This document shows, one piece after another, positions 8,541-17,056 of a stretch of DNA of 64,000 bases. The notes under the pieces are model-generated. The model did not search any database. It had not been told where the DNA came from and was given only the letters and a program-made list of their open reading frames with translations. The stretch is from assembly GCA_963749145.1 (NCBI GenBank), contig CAVVLN010000005.1, forward strand, positions 992,001 through 1,056,000, written 5' to 3'. Every line of letters begins with the position of its first letter. Position 1 is the stretch's first letter. The position numbers and the translations under genes are program-made. This DNA comes from JASHPR01 sp963749145 (GTDB taxonomy: Bacteria; Actinomycetota; Actinomycetes; Streptosporangiales; Streptosporangiaceae).

Positions 8541-8622
8541 CCTTGGCATCACCCGGCCGAGTGATCTAGTTGCGCATGTTACTACCGCCGTAGCGTGACA
8601 TGTCATAGATCGCGAGAACGCG
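8541..8622. repeat. Non-coding element A, similar to element B at about 10826
   Basis: About 80 bases align with element B with roughly 70% identity by eye. The core is TGCGCATGTTACTACCGCCG followed by TAGC and ATGTCA. The core can form a small hairpin CTAC-CGCC-GTAG. In element B the matching hairpin is CCAC-CGTC-GTGG, so one base pair has changed on both sides. Function unknown. Confidence 0.5.
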
Positions 8623-8632
8623 CCGGCCGGGT

Positions 8633-9925
8633 TCAGGGCCCGGGCGGGCCGGGCTGGCACTCGGCGGCCCGCCGGAGCAGCACGGCGCGCTCGCGGGCGT
8701 TGCGGGTCAGGGCGGCCGCGCGCTCGAACTCGGCGCGCGCCTCCGCGGGCCGGCCGAGTTTGGCCAGCAGGTCGCCGCGCACGCCGGGCAGCAGGTGGTA
8801 GGTGCGCAGTTCCGGCTGCGACCGCAGCGCGTCGACCAGGTCCAGGCCCCGGGATGGCCCGAACGCCATCGCGACCGCGACCGCGCGGTTGAGTTCCACC
8901 ACCGGGGTGGGGGAGATCACGGCCAGGACCTCGTAGAGCGCCGCGATGCGCGGCCAGTCCGTCTCCTCCGCGGTCCGGGCCTGGGCGTGGCAGGCGGCGA
9001 TGGCGGCCTGCACCACGTAGGAACCGGGCGGGCCGCCCAGTCGCTCGGCGCGCAGGAGCGCGGCGAAGCCCCGGCGGATGAGCAGCTGGTCCCAGTTGCC
9101 CCGGTTCTGCTCCTGGAGCGGGACCGGCTCGCCGCCCGGGCCGAGCCGCGCCCGCATCCGCGATGACTGGATCTCCATCAGCGCCACCAGGCCGTGGACC
9201 TCCGGGTCGGCCGGGCTGAGCTCGGCCAGCATCCGGCCCAGGCGCAGCGCCTCGTAGCAGAGCTCCGGCCGGGCCCAGTCCTCCCCGGCGGTCGCCGTGT
9301 AGCCCTCGTTGAAGATCAGGTAGATGACCTCGAGCACCGACGCCATCCGGGCGGCGCGCTCGCCGGCCGGGGGCACCTCGAACGGGACCTGCTTGCTGGC
9401 GAGGGTCCGCTTGGCCCGGACGATCCGCTGGGCGACGGCCGGCTCGGCGGCCAGGAAGGCACGGGCGATCTCATCGGTGGTCAGGCCGCCCAGCAGCCGC
9501 AGGGTGAGCGCGACCCGGGACTCGGTGGACAGCACCGGGTGGCAGGCCACGAACATCAGCCGGAGCAGGTCATCGGGTACGAAGTCCTCGTCGGTGACGG
9601 CGTCGAACTCGGTCCCGCCGTCGAACACGGCCATCTCCTGCCGCACCTGCAGCTCACGCCCGAGGTGACCGACGTGGCGCTGGAGCCGCTCGTCACGGCG
9701 GAGCCGGTCGATGGCCTGGTGCTTGGCGGTCGCCATGAGCCAGGCGCCGGGGTTGGGCGGGATGCCCGCCTGGGGCCACTGCCGGAGCGCCGCGAGCAGG
9801 GCGTCCTGCGCGAGGTCCTCGGCCACGTCGATGTCGCGCACGATCCGCGCCAGGCCGGCGATGATCCGCGCCGACTCCAGCCGCCAGACCGCGTCGACCG
9901 CCCGGTGCGCGTCGGGAACCGTCAC
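8633..9925 (-). CDS. ECF42-type RNA polymerase sigma factor with C-terminal TPR-like domain
   Basis: A 430-residue sigma factor. Region 2 reads VAEDLAQDALLAALRQWPQ and GAWLMATAKHQAIDRLRRDE, and region 4 reads TLRLLGGLTTDEIARAF. The remaining 230 residues are the long helical, TPR-like C-terminal extension that defines group ECF42 (EVIYLIFNEGYTAT, PVVELNRAVAVAMAFG). ECF42 genes are almost always next to a DGPF-domain (YciI-like) gene, and one lies directly upstream here on the same strand. In Streptomyces venezuelae, as I recall, the group drives DGPF genes from promoters with TGTCGA at -35 and CGA at -10. Matching sites are seen near 10.65-10.72 kb. The start is a GTG. Confidence 0.92.
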   Translation of the reverse strand: MTVPDAHRAVDAVWRLESARIIAGLARIVRDIDVAEDLAQDALLAALRQWPQAGIPPNPGAWLMATAKHQAIDRLRRDERLQRHVGHLGRELQVRQEMAVFDGGTEFDAVTDEDFVPDDLLRLMFVACHPVLSTESRVALTLRLLGGLTTDEIARAFLAAEPAVAQRIVRAKRTLASKQVPFEVPPAGERAARMASVLEVIYLIFNEGYTATAGEDWARPELCYEALRLGRMLAELSPADPEVHGLVALMEIQSSRMRARLGPGGEPVPLQEQNRGNWDQLLIRRGFAALLRAERLGGPPGSYVVQAAIAACHAQARTAEETDWPRIAALYEVLAVISPTPVVELNRAVAVAMAFGPSRGLDLVDALRSQPELRTYHLLPGVRGDLLAKLGRPAEARAEFERAAALTRNARERAVLLRRAAECQPGPPGP

Positions 9926-9954
9926 CAGCCGATCAGATCACCGGCGGGCCCGCA

Positions 9955-10155
9955 CCGCCAACCCGGCCCGCCAGCCCGGCCCGCCAACCCGGCCCGCCAA
10001 CCCGGCCCGCCAACCCGGCCCGCCAACCCGCCCCGCCAACCCGCCCCGCCGGTCCCCGCCCCGCCAGCCCGCCCCGCCGGCCCCGCTCCGCCAGCCCGCC
10101 CCGCCATCCGGCCCCGCCGGCCGGCCCCGGCCCGCCTGCCCCCGCCCGCCCAGAC
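9955..10155. repeat. 13-bp tandem repeat array upstream of the ECF42 sigma gene
   Basis: Units of the type AACCCGGCCCGCC repeat about nine times with few changes up to roughly 10050, then degrade into related GCCCCGCC units. The array fills most of the 336 bases between the sigma gene and the DGPF gene. Nothing in it looks coding. Confidence 0.85.
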
Positions 10156-10187
10156 CCGCCCGCCCAGACCGGGCGAGTGACGGGCCG

Positions 10188-10237
10188 CGTGGTTGTACCT
10201 CTGCACGTGCTATTGGCCATGCGGAGGTACAACCACG
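10188..10237. terminator. 14-bp inverted repeat after the DGPF gene
   Basis: Arms CGTGGTTGTACCTC and GAGGTACAACCACG pair perfectly around a 22-base loop. It lies between the stop of the DGPF gene and the repeat array in front of the sigma gene, both on the minus strand. It could be a factor-independent terminator without a U tract, or a regulator site for the sigma gene. The sequence alone does not decide. Confidence 0.5.
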
Positions 10238-10261
10238 ACGGGCGAGGGCGGCGCGGGCCCG

Positions 10262-10585
10262 TTATTCGGGGCCGTAGACCTGCTGAATCGCGCCCTCGCC
10301 GTTGCGGGCGATCTGCCAGAAGCGCTTGGACAGCTCGATCGCCTCCTCCTTCGACCGCACGTCGATCAGGGCAAAGCTGATGATCGCCTCCTTCGCCTCG
10401 GTGAACGGCCCGTCGGTCACCGTGACCTTCCCGTCCCTCGACGAGACGCGCGTGCCCACCGGGTCGAGTCCGCCGGTCGCCAGCAGCACGCCCGCCCGGC
10501 TCAGTTCCTCCACGAACCGTCCCATCTCGGTCATCATCTGCTCGTCCGGCGCCTCGCCCGCGGTGGTCGTCATCAGGAACCGCAT
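10262..10585 (-). CDS. YciI/DGPF-domain protein, partner of the ECF42 sigma factor
   Basis: A 107-residue ferredoxin-like-fold protein of the YciI family with the diagnostic motif TDGPFTEAKE and the ending QVYGPE. The ATG (MRFLMTTTAGEAPDEQMM) is preceded by AAGGGAGG, which fixes the start; an upstream in-frame extension has no coding character. DGPF proteins are the main known targets of ECF42 sigma factors. Their biochemical role is unknown, and YciI relatives may be small dehydratases or hydrolases. A TGTCGA-N17-CGA promoter-like site points at this gene from 56 bases upstream. Confidence 0.9.
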   Translation of the reverse strand: MRFLMTTTAGEAPDEQMMTEMGRFVEELSRAGVLLATGGLDPVGTRVSSRDGKVTVTDGPFTEAKEAIISFALIDVRSKEEAIELSKRFWQIARNGEGAIQQVYGPE

Positions 10586-10640
10586 GGCCTGCCTCCCTTC
10601 ATCACCGGGCCCTCGGCTGCGGCCCGTCTCTGCTGATGCA

Positions 10641-10666
10641 TCGAATAACGGGCGCCGATATCGACA
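10641..10666 (-). promoter_or_regulatory. ECF42-type promoter reading into the DGPF gene
   Basis: On the minus strand, TGTCGA (10666-10661) is followed after exactly 17 bases by CGA (10643-10641). This matches my recollection of the ECF42 consensus. The DGPF gene starts 56 bases downstream. Confidence 0.6.
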
Positions 10667-10697
10667 CGCGGCAGCGCGGAAAAAAAATCGCGCGGCG

Positions 10698-10723
10698 TGT
10701 CGATCCGGCGGCTGGCTCTTCGA
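10698..10723 (+). promoter_or_regulatory. Divergent ECF42-type promoter reading toward the LysR gene
   Basis: On the plus strand, TGTCGA (10698-10703) is followed by a 17-base spacer and CGA (10721-10723), mirroring the site at 10641-10666. The next plus-strand gene is the LysR regulator 230 bases away, which would place that gene under the sigma factor if the site is active. Confidence 0.45.
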
Positions 10724-10825
10724 GGCACGGGTGACGGCGGCCGGGGTCGTGCACCTCACCTATCAGCGGGCCGACCGCTGACCCGGCGCCGTGTCAGAGC
10801 AGGAGCGGCCCGTCCGGGTGCCAGG

Positions 10826-10910
10826 CCTTGGCACCGGGTGGGCCGGATGATTAGATGCGCGTGTTACCACCGTCGTGGCAGGAGATGTCACAGGTCCGGA
10901 TCACGCGACG
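10826..10910. repeat. Non-coding element B, similar to element A
   Basis: It shares CCTTGGCA, then TGCGCGTGTTACCACCGTCG, TGGC and ATGTCAC with element A in the same order and spacing. It ends about 45 bases before the LysR start, so it could be a leader or an operator. In element A no gene follows on the same strand. Confidence 0.5.
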
Positions 10911-10954
10911 TCTGGGTCCTCGCACCGGCACAGGCGTGGCGAGGATGGAGCGCG

Positions 10955-11998
10955 ATGGCCCGTCCCGTCAGCCACCTGGCGAGCCTTGACCTGAACCTGC
11001 TCGTCGCCCTGCGTGAGCTGCTCAGCGAGCGGAACGTCACCCGGGCCGCGGAGCGGCTCGGGGTCACCCAGCCCGCGGCGAGCGCGGCGCTGGCCCGGCT
11101 GCGCCGGCATTTCGGGGACGAGCTCCTGGTCCGGGACAAGGGCGGGTACGCGCTGACGGCGCTCGCCGCGCAGCTGGCCGAGCAGGTCGAGGCGGTGTGC
11201 GGGGCGGCCGAGCGGCTGTTCGCCGCGAGCACCCACTTCGACCCGGCGACGTCCGAGCGCGAGTTCACGCTGGTGATGGCGGACTACACGATCGGCGTGA
11301 TGGGCGAGACGCTCTCACAGCTGATCCACGAGGCGGCCCCGCGGGTGCGGCTGCACATCCGGCTGGTGCGCGAGTCGCTGGCCACCGAGTACGCCGGCGC
11401 GATCCGGTTCATCGACGGGATGGTGGCCCCGCCCACGCACGGCTTCAAGCTCCCGAACACGCGGTCCGCCGAGCTGTTCCGGGACCGGTGGGTGTGCCTG
11501 GTCGCCTCGTGCAACCCGGTGCTGGACGCGGGCCCGCTGCGGCTGCAGGACCTGGCCCGGCTGCCCTGGGTGGCGCCCTACTACCGGGACCAGGGGACGC
11601 CGTCGGCCGCGCCGATCATGCGCCAGCTCGCGCTGCTGGACATCCAGCCGCATATCGCGGTCCGGGTGGAGAGCTACCTCGCGGTGCCGCACTTCGTAGC
11701 GGGCACCGACCGCATCGGGCTCATGCAGGAACGGCTGGCCGCCCGGCTGGCCGAGCGGATGGACCTGCGGGTGCTGGAGTGCCCGGGGCAGACCGAGCCG
11801 ATCGTCGAGGCGCTGTGGTGGCACCGGCAGTACGAGGACGACATCGCCCACGCCTGGCTGCGCCGGCTGATCATGGAGGCCGCTGGGGGGCTGGACCGCC
11901 CGGCCGCGCCGTCCACGATGGCGGAACTGCTCGATCACCGGGCCGCCGGCCGCGAGATCGTGCTGCCCGTCCCGCGCGCCGCCGACCGGGCCTGGTGA
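10955..11998 (+). CDS. LysR-family transcriptional regulator (NodD-like branch)
   Basis: A 347-residue LysR regulator. The N-terminal winged helix is typical (LDLNLLVALRELLSERNVTRAAERLGVTQPAASAALARLR). It is followed by FGDELLVRDKGGYALT and a periplasmic-binding-like effector domain (FTLVMADYTIGVMGETLSQL, DRWVCLVASCNPVL, VESYLAVPHFVAGTDRIGLM), which resembles the NodD/NahR/LinR group that senses aromatic or similar small molecules. The ATG is preceded by GGATGGAG. The catabolic and transport cluster that follows on the same strand is the probable regulon. Its stop codon lies inside the first unit of a 20-bp tandem repeat. Confidence 0.9.
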   Translation: MARPVSHLASLDLNLLVALRELLSERNVTRAAERLGVTQPAASAALARLRRHFGDELLVRDKGGYALTALAAQLAEQVEAVCGAAERLFAASTHFDPATSEREFTLVMADYTIGVMGETLSQLIHEAAPRVRLHIRLVRESLATEYAGAIRFIDGMVAPPTHGFKLPNTRSAELFRDRWVCLVASCNPVLDAGPLRLQDLARLPWVAPYYRDQGTPSAAPIMRQLALLDIQPHIAVRVESYLAVPHFVAGTDRIGLMQERLAARLAERMDLRVLECPGQTEPIVEALWWHRQYEDDIAHAWLRRLIMEAAGGLDRPAAPSTMAELLDHRAAGREIVLPVPRAADRAW

Positions 11999-12125
11999 AC
12001 GGCGGCCGGGCCTGGTGAACGGCGGCCGGGCCGCCTGGTGAACGGCGGCCGGGCCTGGTGAACGGCGGCCGGGCCTGGTGAACGGCGGCGGGGCCTGGTG
12101 AACGGCGGCCGGGCGTGGTGAATCG
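11987..12125. repeat. 20-bp tandem repeat beginning over the LysR stop codon
   Basis: About seven units of GGGCCTGGTGAACGGCGGCC, one lengthened by three bases and some with single changes. The first unit contains the TGA stop of the LysR gene, and each later unit repeats that TGA. Confidence 0.9.
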
Positions 12126-12283
12126 GGCCGGGCCCGGTCATCAGCCGCGTTTATACCGCATAGATGAATTGTTTGTTTGCCCGCCGGTGACCGCAATTCT
12201 AACGTAGCCGCAACGACAGGTCATTTCCTGCGCATTTCGCGGACGAAACGCGGCGCTTTCGCCGGCCCCGGACAGGAGCGTTC

Positions 12284-13570
12284 ATGCCGCATGCTCTGAC
12301 CGAGTTGAAGCTCAAAGCGGTCACCAGGCCGGCGCAGGTGCGCGCGCACGAGGTCCGCGCCGACGTGTGCGTGGTCGGCGCCGGGATCGCGGGGCTGTCC
12401 GCCGCCATCGAGTCCGCCCGCCTCGGCCGGGAGGTGGTGCTGATCGACTCGCTCCCGGTGATTGGGGGCCAGATGGTGCACTCGCTGATCGGGCTGTTCT
12501 GCGGGGTATTCGGCAACGCCCCCGGCTATACCCAGCTCACGCACGGGGTCTTCGACGACATCTTCGGCGCGCTGGGCCCGACCGGCGACCTGCATTTCCA
12601 GCGCGGTCACACCACCACGGTGTTCTACAACGAGGTCGCGCTCGGGCGCTGGCTGGAGACGACCATCCGCGGCCTGGGCATCCGGACCATCCTCGCCGCG
12701 GTGCTGCAGCACGCCGACATCCGCGACGGCCGCATCCAGTCGATCTTGCTGGCGTCGCGTTATGGCGATGTCACGGTGAGCGCGCCCGGATTCGTGGACG
12801 CCAGCGGCGACGCCGCGCTCACCTGGGAGGCGGGCCTGCCGTGCTGGGTGCCGGAACGGCCGATCTACGGCTCGCAGCAGGTCATCGTCGAGAACGTCGA
12901 CGAGACCCACAAGCCCGAGGCGGGCGAGATGGACGCGCGGATCGCCGCGCTAGGCGAGCAGTACGGGCTGCTGCGGCGCGGCGGGCTGGCCTTCTTCTTC
13001 CCCGGCCGCGGCACCGCGGTCCTCAACGTGACCCACATTGAGGCGCCGATGGACCCGGTCGCCGCGTCCGCGGCCCAGCTGGACGGGAAGGCCCAGGCCG
13101 ACGCGGCGATCGCGCTGCTGCGCGCGGAGTTCCCCAAGGCGTTCGGCGAGGTACGGGTACGCGCCTACGGCTTCCCCGGGCGGCGGCAGACCCGCTGGAT
13201 CCAGGGCCGCCACCAGCTCACGCTCGACGAGGTCCGGGCCGGGACGCGGTTCGACGACGCGGTCGCGCGCACCGCCTGGCCGATCGAGTTGCACGACCGC
13301 GCCGACGGCTACGTGTGGGAGATGTTCGACGCCGACCACGTCCACTACGTCCCGCTGCGCAGCATGACCCCGCCGGGCGCCCACAACCTGGTGGCGGCCG
13401 GGCGCTGCGTCGACGGGGACGCCGCCGCGCTGTCCAGCGTGCGGGTGATGGGCCCGTGCGCGGCGATGGGCGCGGGCGCGGCGAACGCGCTCGACCTGGC
13501 GGGCGGCGGCAGCGTGCACGACATCGATCTCGGCCGGCTGCGCGAGCGGCTGGCCAGAAATCTCGGCTGA
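12284..13570 (+). CDS. FAD-dependent oxidoreductase (FAD_oxidored family)
   Basis: A 428-residue flavoprotein. The Rossmann FAD motif is at residues 27-50 (DVCVVGAGIAGLSAAIESA, then VVLIDS), followed by IGGQMVHSLIGLFCGVFGN, typical of the PF12831 group of FAD-dependent dehydrogenases. The C-terminal flavin-closing segment is GAHNLVAAGRCVDGDAAALSSVRVMGPCAAMG. The start is set by AGGAG before the ATG. It heads a cluster with an aconitase X pair and an IlvD-type dehydratase and probably oxidises an amine, alcohol or enoate intermediate of that route. The substrate is not recognisable. Confidence 0.85.
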   Translation: MPHALTELKLKAVTRPAQVRAHEVRADVCVVGAGIAGLSAAIESARLGREVVLIDSLPVIGGQMVHSLIGLFCGVFGNAPGYTQLTHGVFDDIFGALGPTGDLHFQRGHTTTVFYNEVALGRWLETTIRGLGIRTILAAVLQHADIRDGRIQSILLASRYGDVTVSAPGFVDASGDAALTWEAGLPCWVPERPIYGSQQVIVENVDETHKPEAGEMDARIAALGEQYGLLRRGGLAFFFPGRGTAVLNVTHIEAPMDPVAASAAQLDGKAQADAAIALLRAEFPKAFGEVRVRAYGFPGRRQTRWIQGRHQLTLDEVRAGTRFDDAVARTAWPIELHDRADGYVWEMFDADHVHYVPLRSMTPPGAHNLVAAGRCVDGDAAALSSVRVMGPCAAMGAGAANALDLAGGGSVHDIDLGRLRERLARNLG

Positions 13571-13589
13571 CGGCCGCGGGGAGGTGGGG

Positions 13590-14870
13590 ATGAGGCTGAC
13601 CGACGAGGAGAAGGGCATGCTCGACGGCGCGGAAGGCCCTGCCGTCGCGGCTGCGATGGACCTGCTCGTCCGCTACGGCGCCGCGCTGGACTGCGAGCGC
13701 CTGTGCGACGTGCGCAACGTGGCGGGCACGATGACCCAGCCGTCCCCGGTCAAGGCCCGGCTGGTCCGCGAGGGCGGCTGGGACAAGGCGTTCGCCGTCA
13801 TCAACCTGGACTGCGACGACGACCTGGCGATCCCGGACATGCGGGTGCCGACCTGCCAGCTGCAGCATGGCTTCGGCGCGGACGCCGCCGGCATCGTCCC
13901 CTACCCGGCCGCCAGCATCGCGCTGCAGGGCGACGCGGAGGCGTTCTACGGGCGCCGCGGGGTGAGCATCCTGGCCACCTGCACGCCCTACCAGGTCGGC
14001 AACATCCCGGTGCGCGGGGAGCACTGCGCGTGGATGGAGTCGTCCGCGGTCATCTACGCCAACTCGGTGCTGGGCGCCCGGACCAACTGCGAGGGCATCG
14101 CGTCCACCGGCGCCGCCTCGCTGACCGGGAAGATCCCGTGCTGGGGGAATCACCTGGATCAGGGCCGCCACGGCACTCACCGGATCGACGTGCGGGTCGC
14201 CGTGGACGACTTCGCCGAGTGGGGAATGCTCGGGTACTTCGTGGGCGGCGCGGTCGGCGAGGAGCGCCCGGTCGTGACCGGCCAGCTCGGCCAGCCCGAC
14301 CTGGTCGAGCTCAAGCACTTCGGCGCGGCCGCGGCCACCTCGGGCGGGGTCGAGATGTACCACATCCCGGGGATCACGCCGGAGGCGCCGACGCTGGAGG
14401 CGGCGTTCGGGCGGGCCCCGGTGCCCGACGCCATCATGTACGGCCCGGCCGAGCGCCGCGCGGTCTACGCGGACCTGAACTCGCAGGGCACCAGCTGCGA
14501 CGTGGACTTCGTGCTGCTCGGCTGCCCGCACGCCTCGGTCGAGCAGATCTGGCGCGCGGCCCAGGCCCTGGAGGGGCGCAGGCTCAGCCCGGGGACCGAG
14601 CTGTGGATCATGGTGCCGCGGGCGCTGAAGGACGTCGCGGACCGCAGCGGCTACACCGGGATCATCGAGCGGGCGGGCGGCAAGGTGCTCGGCGACTCGT
14701 GCCCGGCGATGTCCCGGGTCGCGCCGCTGGGCACCCGGGTGTTCGCGACCGACTCGGCCAAGCAGGCGCACTACCTGCCGGCGATCCTCGGCATCGAGGC
14801 CTGGTTCGGCACGCTGGATGAGTGCGTCGACGCGGCCGTGACCGGCCGGTGGCGGGGTGAGCTGAGATGA
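13590..14870 (+). CDS. Aconitase X, large (catalytic) subunit
   Basis: A 426-residue AcnX catalytic domain. The family is recognised by its N-terminal MRLTDEEKGMLDGAEGPAVA, LVRYGAALDCERLCDV, and the middle block with AWMESSAVIYANSVLGARTN and TNCEGIASTGAASLTGKIP. AcnX enzymes are Fe-S dehydratases; known members act on cis-3-hydroxy-L-proline or on mevalonate 5-phosphate. The ATG at 13590 follows GGGGAGG; a GTG six bases upstream is less likely. It overlaps the small-subunit gene by ATGA. The neighbours (FAD enzyme, second dehydratase, amino-acid-type importer) favour catabolism of an imported hydroxy acid or hydroxy-amino acid. Confidence 0.88.
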   Translation: MRLTDEEKGMLDGAEGPAVAAAMDLLVRYGAALDCERLCDVRNVAGTMTQPSPVKARLVREGGWDKAFAVINLDCDDDLAIPDMRVPTCQLQHGFGADAAGIVPYPAASIALQGDAEAFYGRRGVSILATCTPYQVGNIPVRGEHCAWMESSAVIYANSVLGARTNCEGIASTGAASLTGKIPCWGNHLDQGRHGTHRIDVRVAVDDFAEWGMLGYFVGGAVGEERPVVTGQLGQPDLVELKHFGAAAATSGGVEMYHIPGITPEAPTLEAAFGRAPVPDAIMYGPAERRAVYADLNSQGTSCDVDFVLLGCPHASVEQIWRAAQALEGRRLSPGTELWIMVPRALKDVADRSGYTGIIERAGGKVLGDSCPAMSRVAPLGTRVFATDSAKQAHYLPAILGIEAWFGTLDECVDAAVTGRWRGELR

Positions 14871-15292
14871 TCACCATCCGCGGGCGGGCGGTCGTGCCCG
14901 GCACGGTCGAGGGCGAGGCCCTGGTGTCGCACGAGCCGATCTCGGGCTGGGGCGGCATCGACCCGGCCCGGGGCGTGATCATCGAGCCGCGGCACGAGCT
15001 GTTCGGCCAGTGCTTCACCGGGAAGATCCTGGTCTTCCCGAGCGCCAAGGGCTCGTCCGGGTGGTCGGGCTTCTTCCAGAGCACCCGCCTGCTCGGCACC
15101 GCGCCGATCGGCATGATCTTCGCCCGGGTGAGCACCAAGTCCGCGCTCGGCGCGGTGGTGACCCGGGTCCCCAGCGTCACCGACCTGGACGCCGACCCCT
15201 GCGAGGTGATCAAGACCGGGGACTGGGTGCGCATCGACGCCGACCAGGGCGTCGTGGAGGTGACCCCGGTGCCATCACGAGAACGGAGCTGA
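14867..15292 (+). CDS. Aconitase X, small (swivel) subunit, DUF126
   Basis: A 141-residue swivel domain. It opens with the barrel strand ITIRGRAVVPGTVEGEALVS and carries the family's GKILVFPSAKGSSGWSGFF, the substrate-binding serine segment of AcnX small subunits. Start and upstream stop overlap as ATGA, so both subunits are translationally coupled and should be made in equal amounts. In other organisms the two subunits are often fused; here they are separate. Confidence 0.9.
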   Translation: MITIRGRAVVPGTVEGEALVSHEPISGWGGIDPARGVIIEPRHELFGQCFTGKILVFPSAKGSSGWSGFFQSTRLLGTAPIGMIFARVSTKSALGAVVTRVPSVTDLDADPCEVIKTGDWVRIDADQGVVEVTPVPSRERS

Positions 15293-15295
15293 GCC

Positions 15296-17056
15296 ATGGC
15301 CGCCAACCGGCCAGTATCGCGGGGAGTTCCGGGGGGTCGCCCCCCCGGGCCAACACTGCGGAGCAATTTCGACGAGGGCACCTCGCGGTGGGCCACCCGC
15401 CGCGCGCAGTGGCGCGCCCTCGGCCTGACCGACGACGACATGGCCAAGCCGAAGATCGCCATCGTGAACTCCTCGTCCGCGCTGGCCATCTGCTTCAGCC
15501 ATCTCGACGAGATCGCGCGGCGGGCGAAACGGGCCATCGAGCGCGCCGGGGGCGTGGCGTTCGAGGTGCGCACCGCGGCGCCCAGCGACTTCATCACCAG
15601 CGCGGGGCACCGCGGCGGTTACATCCTGTCCGCGCGCGACCTGATCGTGAACGACATCGAGGTCGCGGTCGAGGGGGCGCTGCTCGACGGCATGCTCTGC
15701 CTGGCCTCCTGCGACAAGACCGCGCCCGGGCAGCTGATGGCCGCCGCGCGGCTGGACATCCCGACGATCATCGTCGCCTGCGGGTACCAGCCGAGCGGGC
15801 GCTACCAGGGCCGTCACTGCGACATCGAGGACGTCTTCCTGGCCGCCGGCCATCACGTCAACGGCCAGCTCTCGCTGCCGGAGCTGACCGAGATGAGCGA
15901 GAACGCGATTCTCGGGCCCGGGGTGTGCCCGGGCATGGGGACCGCGAACACCATGCACGTCGCGTGCGAGGCGCTCGGCATGGCGCTGCCCGGCAGCACG
16001 CCGGTCCGGGCCAACAGCAAGCCGATGTGGGACGCGGTCGAGCAGGCCTCGGCCCGCATCGTGGAGATGGTCACCGATGACCTGCGGCCCCGGGACATCC
16101 TGACCCCGGACGCCTTCACCAATGCGGTGATCACGATCCTCTCGGTCAGCGGCTCGATCAACTCGGTCAAGCACCTGCAGGCGGTCGCGGCCGAGGCCGA
16201 GTGCGATGTCGACGTCTACCGGCTGTTCGAGCGGCTGGCCGCCGACGTCCCGCTGCTGGCCGCGATCCGGCCCAACGGCGAGCACTCCATCGAGGACTTC
16301 GAGGACGCCGGCGGGGCCCGGGCGGTGATGAAGCAGCTCGAGGAGCTGCTGCACGCCACCGCGATGACCGTCACCGGCCGCACCGTCGGGCAGAACCTGG
16401 CCGCCGCCATGACCGCCGACGAGGAGGTCATCCGCCCGGCCGCCCGGCCGCTCGGCCGCCGCCCGACGATCGTGCTGATCCGGGGCAGCCTGGCCCCCGG
16501 CGGCGGGATCGTCAAGCTGGCCGTGGCCGACGACCGGCGGCTCGACTTCGCGGGGCCCGCCGCCGTGTACGACTCGCCCGACGCCGCGCTGGCCGCGGTG
16601 CGGGGCGGGGAGGTGCGGGGCGGTGAGGTCGTCGTGCTGCGCGGGCAGGGCCCGACCGGCAGCCCGGGCATGGGCATGGCCTCCCAGCTGGTGTTCGCGC
16701 TGGACGGGGCCGGGCTGACCGGGCAGGTGGCCGTGGTGACCGACGGCCAGCTGTCCGGCCTGGTCAACAAGGGCATCGTGGTCGGGGAGGTGTCCCCGGA
16801 GGCCGCTGCGGGCGGCCCGCTCGCGCTGGTGCAGACCGGGGACATGATCCGCATCGACGTGCTGGCCCGGACCGCGGACCTGGACGTGCCGGAGGCCGAG
16901 CTCGCCCGCCGCCGGGCCCGCCTGCCCCAGGCCGCGCCGTCGGCGGAGAAGGGCTGGCTGCGGATCTACCAGCGGCTGGTCCGCCCGCTGCCGGAGGGGG
17001 CGGTGCTGCGCGAGCGCGCGCTCGGCAACACCGGCCCGGCCGCGGGGGAGAGGTGA
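15296..17056 (+). CDS. IlvD/Edd-family dehydratase
   Basis: A 586-residue Fe-S dehydratase of the dihydroxyacid/phosphogluconate dehydratase family. Key segments are LASCDKTAPGQLMAAARLDIP (cluster cysteine and Lys), GPGVCPGMGTANTM (second cysteine), the C-terminal swivel LIRGSLAPGGGIVKLA, and GPTGSPGMGMASQLVFAL with the catalytic TDGQLSGLV. Several positions differ from biosynthetic IlvD, and the catabolic neighbourhood points to a sugar-acid or hydroxy-acid dehydratase. The family's usual N-terminus (FDEGTSRWATRRAQW) starts at about residue 25; residues 10-19 come from a G/C palindrome shared with other genes. Four bases overlap the next gene. Confidence 0.87.
   Translation: MAANRPVSRGVPGGRPPGPTLRSNFDEGTSRWATRRAQWRALGLTDDDMAKPKIAIVNSSSALAICFSHLDEIARRAKRAIERAGGVAFEVRTAAPSDFITSAGHRGGYILSARDLIVNDIEVAVEGALLDGMLCLASCDKTAPGQLMAAARLDIPTIIVACGYQPSGRYQGRHCDIEDVFLAAGHHVNGQLSLPELTEMSENAILGPGVCPGMGTANTMHVACEALGMALPGSTPVRANSKPMWDAVEQASARIVEMVTDDLRPRDILTPDAFTNAVITILSVSGSINSVKHLQAVAAEAECDVDVYRLFERLAADVPLLAAIRPNGEHSIEDFEDAGGARAVMKQLEELLHATAMTVTGRTVGQNLAAAMTADEEVIRPAARPLGRRPTIVLIRGSLAPGGGIVKLAVADDRRLDFAGPAAVYDSPDAALAAVRGGEVRGGEVVVLRGQGPTGSPGMGMASQLVFALDGAGLTGQVAVVTDGQLSGLVNKGIVVGEVSPEAAAGGPLALVQTGDMIRIDVLARTADLDVPEAELARRRARLPQAAPSAEKGWLRIYQRLVRPLPEGAVLRERALGNTGPAAGER
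15326..15350. repeat. 25-bp G/C palindrome, copy 1
   Basis: Arms CCGGGGGG and CCCCCCGG around TCGC, inside the first codons of the IlvD/Edd gene, where it encodes VPGGRPPG. The same 25 bases recur exactly at 61541-61565, and a related form is at 43963-43995. Confidence 0.8.

Larger units (their letters stand above)
8217..8632. other. Intergenic region between the ECF42 sigma gene and the PaaX gene
   Basis: This 416-base stretch has no supported gene. It holds the palindrome near 8231, an AT-richer segment at 8281-8350 that could carry the paaX-like promoter, a short direct repeat (TTGGCATCACTCGGCCGGGC near 8510 and a similar copy near 8543), and the conserved non-coding element described at 8541-8622. 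Confidence 0.6.
10586..10954. other. Intergenic region between the DGPF and LysR genes
   Basis: This 369-base stretch has no supported gene. It holds the two divergent ECF42-type promoter-like sites, an A tract between them (10680-10687) and non-coding element B. Confidence 0.6.
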
